Below are positions 6,691-10,755 of a stretch of 10,755 bases of DNA, piece after piece. A program made the translations under genes and the position numbers. The stretch lies in NCBI GenBank assembly GCA_965602795.1, contig CBFCZR010000049.1, forward strand, positions 1-10,755, read 5' to 3'. This DNA is from Bathyarchaeum sp965602795 (GTDB taxonomy: Archaea; Thermoproteota; Bathyarchaeia; Bathyarchaeales; Bathyarchaeaceae). The notes below the pieces were generated by a model. The model saw only the letters and a list, made by a program, of their open reading frames with translations. It had not been told where the DNA came from and ran no database searches. Numbering within the stretch: the stretch's first letter is position 1; each line of letters starts with the position of its first letter.

Positions 6691-9147
6691 CTAATATTCT
6701 GCCCTGAAACGAACATCCGAGTAACCTTCAACTTCTCTCTCGTCTTCCTTTGCGGTTAGAAACTCGATTTTCTCTATCTTGAGGGTCCCAACAAGGTCTT
6801 CCTCGGCTTGACGTAGAACCTCCAGTTTCTCCTTGTCTTCCGAATAAACTGTTAGCTTCTTGATAAGCACGTTTAATGGCTTCTTGTTCTCCGCTTTGTC
6901 TCTCCGAATTTCTCCCATCACAGCAACAACCAAGTCACCATTCTTCTCGGTCTGCTCATCAAACAGCTCTTCCTGTGATGTAGGCCATGAAGAAACGTGG
7001 ATGCTCTCACTTTCCTTGTCATCCGCATACATAATCTGGTATATTTCCTCCGTTATGTGCGGAGAAATGGGGGCGAGAAGCTGAAGAATTCGGTAAATCG
7101 CAGTGTAAAGGGTGTATTGTGCAGCCGTTCTCTTTTCTTTGCCATAGGTTTCAGGCTGATAGAGCCTGTGTTTCACCGCCTCAATATACTGGTCACAGAA
7201 GCTGTGCCAAGTGAATTTTCTGATTTCGTCAGTGGCTACATTAAATTGGCATTCCTCCAAAGCCGCAGTTATCTTCTTAGTAACTCGGTCCATCTTGCTG
7301 AGTAACCAACGGTCGATAAGCTCCAGTTTTGCTGGTTTACTGTTTGGGATATAGTCTTTGAGGTGCATACTAGCGAAACGGGAGGCATTCCAGAGTTTTC
7401 TTAGGAATCTCCAAGCGTACTCTGCGTCTTCCCATCTGAAAGGAATATCTGAACCTGTGGCGCCTCCGCCTGCAGCCCATTGACGGGAAGCATCAGCCCC
7501 ATATTTTTGGAACACATCAGGGGTGGCTACGAAGTTGCCGAGGGATTTGCTCATTTTTCTGCCGTCTGTTCCTAGGACCATGCCGTTGATGAGGACGCTT
7601 TTGTATGGTTTCTCGTCGAAGAGGGCGAGGCTGCGGACCATCAGGTAGTATGCCCATGTGCGGATGATATCATAACCGGAGGGATGCACATCAGCGGGAT
7701 ACAGTTTGCGCCAGTCTTTGTTGTCTGGCCATCCTGCATGCACGGCGCAGGTTATGGAGGAGTCGAACCATGTGTCCAGCACGTCTGTTTCGGGAACAAA
7801 TTCTGTGGAGCCGCATTTTGGGCAGCTGTCGATTTTGGGGTTGTCGATTCTTGGGTCTATGGGCACCCAGTCTGGTTCAGCTAGGATTATTTCGTTGCAT
7901 TTTTTGCAGTACCATATGGGGATGGGGGTGGCGAAGATTCTTTGGCGGGAGATTACCCAGTCCCAGTCTAGGCTGTTTGCCCAGTCTATCATGCGCTTCT
8001 TCATGTAATCGGGGTACCATGTGACGTCTAGAGTGTTCTTTTTAACCTGCTCTGTGAAGATGCGGGTTTTCATGAACCACTGTTCATGCTCCAAGATTTC
8101 TATGGGGTTTTTGCATCTCCAGCAGCATCCAACCTCCTGATGTAGAGGCTCAGTTTTTTCCAAAAGCCCTTCAGATTCTAGGTCCTTTACGATGGCTTTT
8201 CGTGCCTCTGTAACTGTTAAGCCTGCATATTTTCCTGCGTTTTTGTTTAGTTTTCCTTTGTCGTCGATAAGAATAATTGGAGAAAGTTTGAGGGCTGAAA
8301 CCGCTTGCACGTCAGCCTTGTCGCCGTATGTGCAAATCATGAGTACGCCTGTGCCGAATTCGGGGTCCACCTCTTTTTCGGCTATGATTTTGACTTGGCG
8401 GTCGGCTAAGGGAACGGTGATGTTTTTGCCGACGTATTTGCCGTATCGTTCATCTTCGGGATTGACGGCTACGGTTACACAAGCATGTAAGAGTTCAGGT
8501 CGGCTTGTAGCTATGGTTAGATGGTTGCCGTCTTCCAGCACGAATTTGATGTAGTGGAGGGTGCCCTGCTTGTTTTCATGTTCGACTTCGGCGTCTGCTA
8601 TGGCTGTTTCGCAGCGTGTGCACCAGCTTATGGGGTGGGTTCCCTTGTAGATTAAGCCCTTTTTGTAGAGTTGAATAAATGAATGTTGAGTGCGTTTCCA
8701 GTAGTCTGGGTCCATGGTCCGGTATTCTGTGGTCCAGTCTACTGAGCAGCCGAGCCGTTTGACGGCTGTTTTCATTATGTCTACGTATTTGCTTATGAGT
8801 TTCTTGCAGAGTTTGATGAATTCTGCTGGGGGAACATCGGTTTTTTTGATTTTGTAGGTTTCTTCAGCTTTGACTTCTGTGGGGAGTCCGTGGCAGTCCC
8901 ACCCTTGGGGAAACAGGACATTGTAGCCTCGCATGCGTTTGTAGCGGGCTAGGGCGTCTATGTATGTCCAGTTGAGGACGTTTCCCATGTGAAAGTCGCC
9001 TGAAGGGTACGGAGGAGGAGTGTCTATTGTGAAGACTGGGCGGCTGTCATCCGTTCGGTTGAACCTGTAGATGCCCATCTCTTCCCAGTTCTGCTGCCAC
9101 TTCTCCTCAATCGCAAGTAAATTGAATTTTTTGGGGAAAGACTTCAT
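6691..9147 (-). CDS. valS: Valyl-tRNA synthetase
   Basis: Class I aminoacyl-tRNA synthetase that charges tRNA-Val and edits mischarged Thr. Motifs in order: PPPYPSGDFHMGN (44-56; HIGH motif as HMGN), FPQGWDCHGLPTE (79-91), WCTRC (175-179), CP1 editing domain with TSRPELL (214-220) and GTGVLMICTYGDKAD (265-279), further Cys pairs C342/C345, C414/C417 and C442/C445 likely binding zinc, DTWFDSS (458-464), KMSKS (531-535), then the helical anticodon-binding domain. The GWDCHGLPTE and GDKAD patterns favour ValRS over IleRS or LeuRS. Its 818 residues suggest little or no C-terminal coiled coil. ATG 9147 has AGAGG seven bases upstream (9155-9159). Third-position base use changes abruptly near 7521: mostly A/C upstream, G/T-richer downstream. 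It converges on aRF1 with zero spacing. Confidence 0.95.
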   Translation of the reverse strand: MKSFPKKFNLLAIEEKWQQNWEEMGIYRFNRTDDSRPVFTIDTPPPYPSGDFHMGNVLNWTYIDALARYKRMRGYNVLFPQGWDCHGLPTEVKAEETYKIKKTDVPPAEFIKLCKKLISKYVDIMKTAVKRLGCSVDWTTEYRTMDPDYWKRTQHSFIQLYKKGLIYKGTHPISWCTRCETAIADAEVEHENKQGTLHYIKFVLEDGNHLTIATSRPELLHACVTVAVNPEDERYGKYVGKNITVPLADRQVKIIAEKEVDPEFGTGVLMICTYGDKADVQAVSALKLSPIILIDDKGKLNKNAGKYAGLTVTEARKAIVKDLESEGLLEKTEPLHQEVGCCWRCKNPIEILEHEQWFMKTRIFTEQVKKNTLDVTWYPDYMKKRMIDWANSLDWDWVISRQRIFATPIPIWYCKKCNEIILAEPDWVPIDPRIDNPKIDSCPKCGSTEFVPETDVLDTWFDSSITCAVHAGWPDNKDWRKLYPADVHPSGYDIIRTWAYYLMVRSLALFDEKPYKSVLINGMVLGTDGRKMSKSLGNFVATPDVFQKYGADASRQWAAGGGATGSDIPFRWEDAEYAWRFLRKLWNASRFASMHLKDYIPNSKPAKLELIDRWLLSKMDRVTKKITAALEECQFNVATDEIRKFTWHSFCDQYIEAVKHRLYQPETYGKEKRTAAQYTLYTAIYRILQLLAPISPHITEEIYQIMYADDKESESIHVSSWPTSQEELFDEQTEKNGDLVVAVMGEIRRDKAENKKPLNVLIKKLTVYSEDKEKLEVLRQAEEDLVGTLKIEKIEFLTAKEDEREVEGYSDVRFRAEY

Positions 9148-9236
9148 CAGTCAGCCTCTACGATACTGTTTTACCGTAAAATTAACAGGGAACTAATTTA
9201 GCTTTTAGGTAAACTACCAACCATTTAGTATAACTT
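9148..9236 (-). promoter_or_regulatory. valS promoter and ribosome binding site
   Basis: The 89 bases between the integrase stop and valS hold AGAGG at 9155-9159, seven bases from the ATG. Upstream on the minus strand lie two A/T boxes, GTTAATTTTAC (9176-9186) and CTAAATTAG (about 9193-9201); the second has better spacing for a leader containing the ribosome binding site. No tRNA or obvious attachment-site repeat is visible here. Confidence 0.4.
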
Positions 9237-10424
9237 TCATTTTGGTTTTCTGAAATACCAATCGTCTCCATCATTTTTTATGAATGTCCAGCCGTCATTG
9301 ATTAATTTTATTCGTTCTTGTTTGGTTGCTGCGATTTTGGTTATGAATTGGTCCGGTTTGTTTGTGTCGTAGATTTGGCAGTAAAGTTCTACATAGCGTT
9401 GTGTTGTTAGTAGGCTTCTATGGCCGAGCAGAGATTTGACATGCAAGATGTCTTTTGTTCTGTGGTAGGTGCGGAGGGCGAAGACGTGACGGAAGGGGTG
9501 GAAATGGATTTTGCGGTATCTATTGTTGTTCGTTAATCTGGCCAGTCTTTTCATGCGTTTGCTGAAACTGGCTCTTCGAGCGTTTCTGCCGCGCTCTGGG
9601 AAGATGGTTTTTTGTTTGTTGCTTCTGGGGAGTCTGGCAAGCATATTTAGTAGGTTGTCGCTTACGGTAATGAATCGTGCTGTTCCATTTTTTGAGGCTC
9701 GTATGTAGATCTTTTTTCTTGCGTAATCTATGTCGTCCCATTCTATTCGTTCAGCTTCGTTGGTTCTGCATCCGGTTTCGTAAAGTAGTCTTGAAAAGGC
9801 AATGCTGCTTTTCTTTCCGGTCATAATGGCTTGTGAAATCTCTTCTTCGGTTGGAATGAATGGTATTTTCGATTCTGGTTTATATTTGGGTCTGTTCCAT
9901 GTTTTGCCCATGCTTTTTAGGTATGCGTCGTAGGCGCAAACTGCAACGCTTCGGGTGCTGTTCTCTTTCCAGTTTTCATTGATGAATAGGGCTATTTCTT
10001 CAGGATCATCCAGATTAGATTTGTTTAAGATCATAATGTAGCTGTTGTAGGTTTCGATGGTTGACTCCTTTCGTCCAAGTCGTTTCAGATATAATAGGAA
10101 GTTCACGATTTTTTCGGCGCTTGGCGAGGTTCTGACTGTTTCTGTTTGTGGTTCCACTTTGACCAAATTTTTCGCCGCCTTTGTCGTGGTGACGCAGATT
10201 TGGCGATTAGAAAGTAGGCTGGAGGGGCTATTTAATGGCATTCTATGAAGGTTCTGAACGCCTTCAGGGTCACCATAGCCATTCAGATTTGTTTCACTGA
10301 ATCTGTAGCCGCATTCTCCGCAGACATGACGTTGGATTTTACCACATTGTGTATAGTAGAAGCCGTCCTTCCAGGTTCTTTCGCTTCCACATTCGGGGCA
10401 CTTGATGGCTGAGGGGGTTTCCAG
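9237..10424 (-). CDS. Tyrosine recombinase/integrase with N-terminal zinc ribbon; start unresolved
   Basis: Site-specific DNA recombinase of the phage-integrase (XerC/D-like) family. Counting from the first standard start, ATG 10241, the core-binding SAM-like domain spans about 40-115 and the catalytic domain 125-290. The full catalytic set is present: R159 (ETGCRTNEAER), K184 (SKNGTARF), H248/R251 (HPFRH), H274 (LLGHRS) and nucleophile Y283 (TTQRYVEL). A tail ending DDWYFRKPK follows. The frame stays open upstream of 10241 and encodes a zinc ribbon with CPEC (10389-10400) and CGEC (10311-10322), ending GYRFSE, a domain known at the N-terminus of some archaeal integrases. No ATG, GTG or TTG lies between the TAG at 10428-10430 and this ribbon. 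CTG at 10422-10424, 12 bases after GGGAG, is the best candidate, and I use it here. Conservative alternative: 9237-10241, without the ribbon. Recombinase call near certain; start uncertain. Confidence 0.9.
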   Translation of the reverse strand: METPSAIKCPECGSERTWKDGFYYTQCGKIQRHVCGECGYRFSETNLNGYGDPEGVQNLHRMPLNSPSSLLSNRQICVTTTKAAKNLVKVEPQTETVRTSPSAEKIVNFLLYLKRLGRKESTIETYNSYIMILNKSNLDDPEEIALFINENWKENSTRSVAVCAYDAYLKSMGKTWNRPKYKPESKIPFIPTEEEISQAIMTGKKSSIAFSRLLYETGCRTNEAERIEWDDIDYARKKIYIRASKNGTARFITVSDNLLNMLARLPRSNKQKTIFPERGRNARRASFSKRMKRLARLTNNNRYRKIHFHPFRHVFALRTYHRTKDILHVKSLLGHRSLLTTQRYVELYCQIYDTNKPDQFITKIAATKQERIKLINDGWTFIKNDGDDWYFRKPK

Positions 10425-10427
10425 TTT

Positions 10428-10679
10428 CTATTCGCTCTCCCTTTCCATAACATGAATTTCTTTGATAGAATTTTTTGGTATGAGTATGCCGCTGCCTGAT
10501 CCGCTTGGATATTGAATGCTTTCGATGGTTCGGTCATGCTGTATGTTAATGTATGGACCTATCTCTTGGGCTAGCCATCCGATGGTTTCGCGTTCAGTGA
10601 CAACCGGCAGAAATCCACACGGTTCATTGTCCCGATAGCGGACATAGACCAATGAGCCCTTTGGGATGGCTTTACCCAT
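10428..10679 (-). CDS. Small hypothetical protein upstream of the integrase
   Basis: An 83-residue soluble protein of unknown function, probably mobile-element associated. It reads as a small beta-rich domain: GSLVYVRYRD, ETIGWLAQE, YINIQHDR, then SGSGILIPKNSIKEI near the C-terminus. The pattern of an initial V-x-V/Y-x-D strand, a G-W/Y-L strand and a final I-P-K-x-x-I-x-x-I is reminiscent of small phage proteins of unknown function; this is a resemblance from memory, not a search result. The start is chosen from AAGGAGTG (10688-10695), which lies ten bases before ATG 10679 and seven before an adjacent GTG at 10682; a TTG at 10712 would put the ribosome binding site inside the gene. It ends in TAG, and the same frame runs on directly into the integrase zinc ribbon, so the pair is surely co-transcribed. 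Confidence 0.72.
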   Translation of the reverse strand: MGKAIPKGSLVYVRYRDNEPCGFLPVVTERETIGWLAQEIGPYINIQHDRTIESIQYPSGSGSGILIPKNSIKEIHVMERESE

Positions 10680-10687
10680 CACGTTTT

Positions 10688-10730
10688 CACTCCTTTTCTG
10701 TTTTATCTCCAAACTGTTTATTTGAAAAAA
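10688..10730 (-). promoter_or_regulatory. Promoter and ribosome binding site of the small-protein/integrase unit
   Basis: On the minus strand AAATAAAC (about 10716-10723) is an A-box-like element about 25 bases before AAGGAGTG (10688-10695), a good match to the archaeal Shine-Dalgarno consensus. It would drive the small protein and integrase as one unit. Position-based inference only. Confidence 0.4.
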
Positions 10731-10755
10731 TGTTCATCCCAGATGTTTTCTTTCA

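Noticed and set aside
9148..9236. Attachment site or tRNA next to the integrase
   Set aside because: No cloverleaf, tRNA fragment or direct repeat could be recognised between valS and the integrase; the other end of any element would be outside the window.
10428..10430. Genome-wide TAG as pyrrolysine
   Set aside because: Four unrelated genes in the window (superoxide reductase, RAM protein, aRF1, valS) end normally at TAG at their expected family lengths; only site-specific readthrough remains possible.
10283..10537. 84-residue minus-strand ORF overlapping the integrase start region
   Set aside because: It is another frame of DNA already explained by the small protein and the zinc ribbon, and its translation shows no domain-like pattern.
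1..10755. CRISPR array, rRNA, insertion sequence
   Set aside because: No regularly spaced identical repeats, rRNA-like segments, transposase ORFs or terminal inverted repeats were seen on either strand.

Overview
The window looks like chromosomal DNA of an archaeon. The evidence is an archaeal/eukaryal-type release factor aRF1 (NIKS, YxCxxxF and GGQ motifs), an archaeal-type valyl-tRNA synthetase, frequent GTG/TTG starts, short leaders with TATA/BRE-like boxes and no bacterial -35/-10 pairs, and a stand-alone Lrp/AsnC RAM-domain protein. A membrane-anchored PQQ-like propeller rich in YCLD/YCLN-type repeats and an integrase with an N-terminal zinc ribbon recall Bathyarchaeia-like TACK archaea, but that placement is inference. 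A superoxide reductase points to an anaerobe or microaerophile.

Layout. 1-1470 (+): a beta-CASP metallo-beta-lactamase hydrolase whose 5' part lies off the left edge and whose frame is cut by TAA at 40-42. 1507-1899 (+): superoxide reductase, meeting tail-to-tail a flavodoxin-like protein at 1904-2443 (-). Further minus-strand genes follow: a RAM-domain protein (2496-2735), a PfkB-family sugar/nucleoside kinase (2856-3776) and a secreted, membrane-anchored PQQ-like beta-propeller (3952-5247). A 177-base divergent promoter region separates these from aRF1 (5425-6690, +), which abuts the 3' end of valS (6691-9147, -) with no spacer.

9237-10427 (-) encodes a tyrosine recombinase with all catalytic residues. 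Its reading frame extends upstream of the first standard start codon through an unmistakable zinc ribbon to the TAG that ends a small protein gene (10428-10679, -). This pair is probably one accessory or mobile-element transcription unit beside core translation genes.

How the genes relate. aRF1 and ValS are core translation proteins. The superoxide reductase and flavodoxin form a plausible oxidative-stress/redox pair. The PfkB kinase and RAM protein look metabolic. The small protein plus integrase is the accessory part. The points most worth following up are the two in-frame stops (TAA in the MBL gene; TAG between the small protein and the integrase zinc ribbon) and the abrupt changes of synonymous codon use inside single genes, sharpest in valS near 7521. 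No tRNA, rRNA, CRISPR array or insertion sequence was found.
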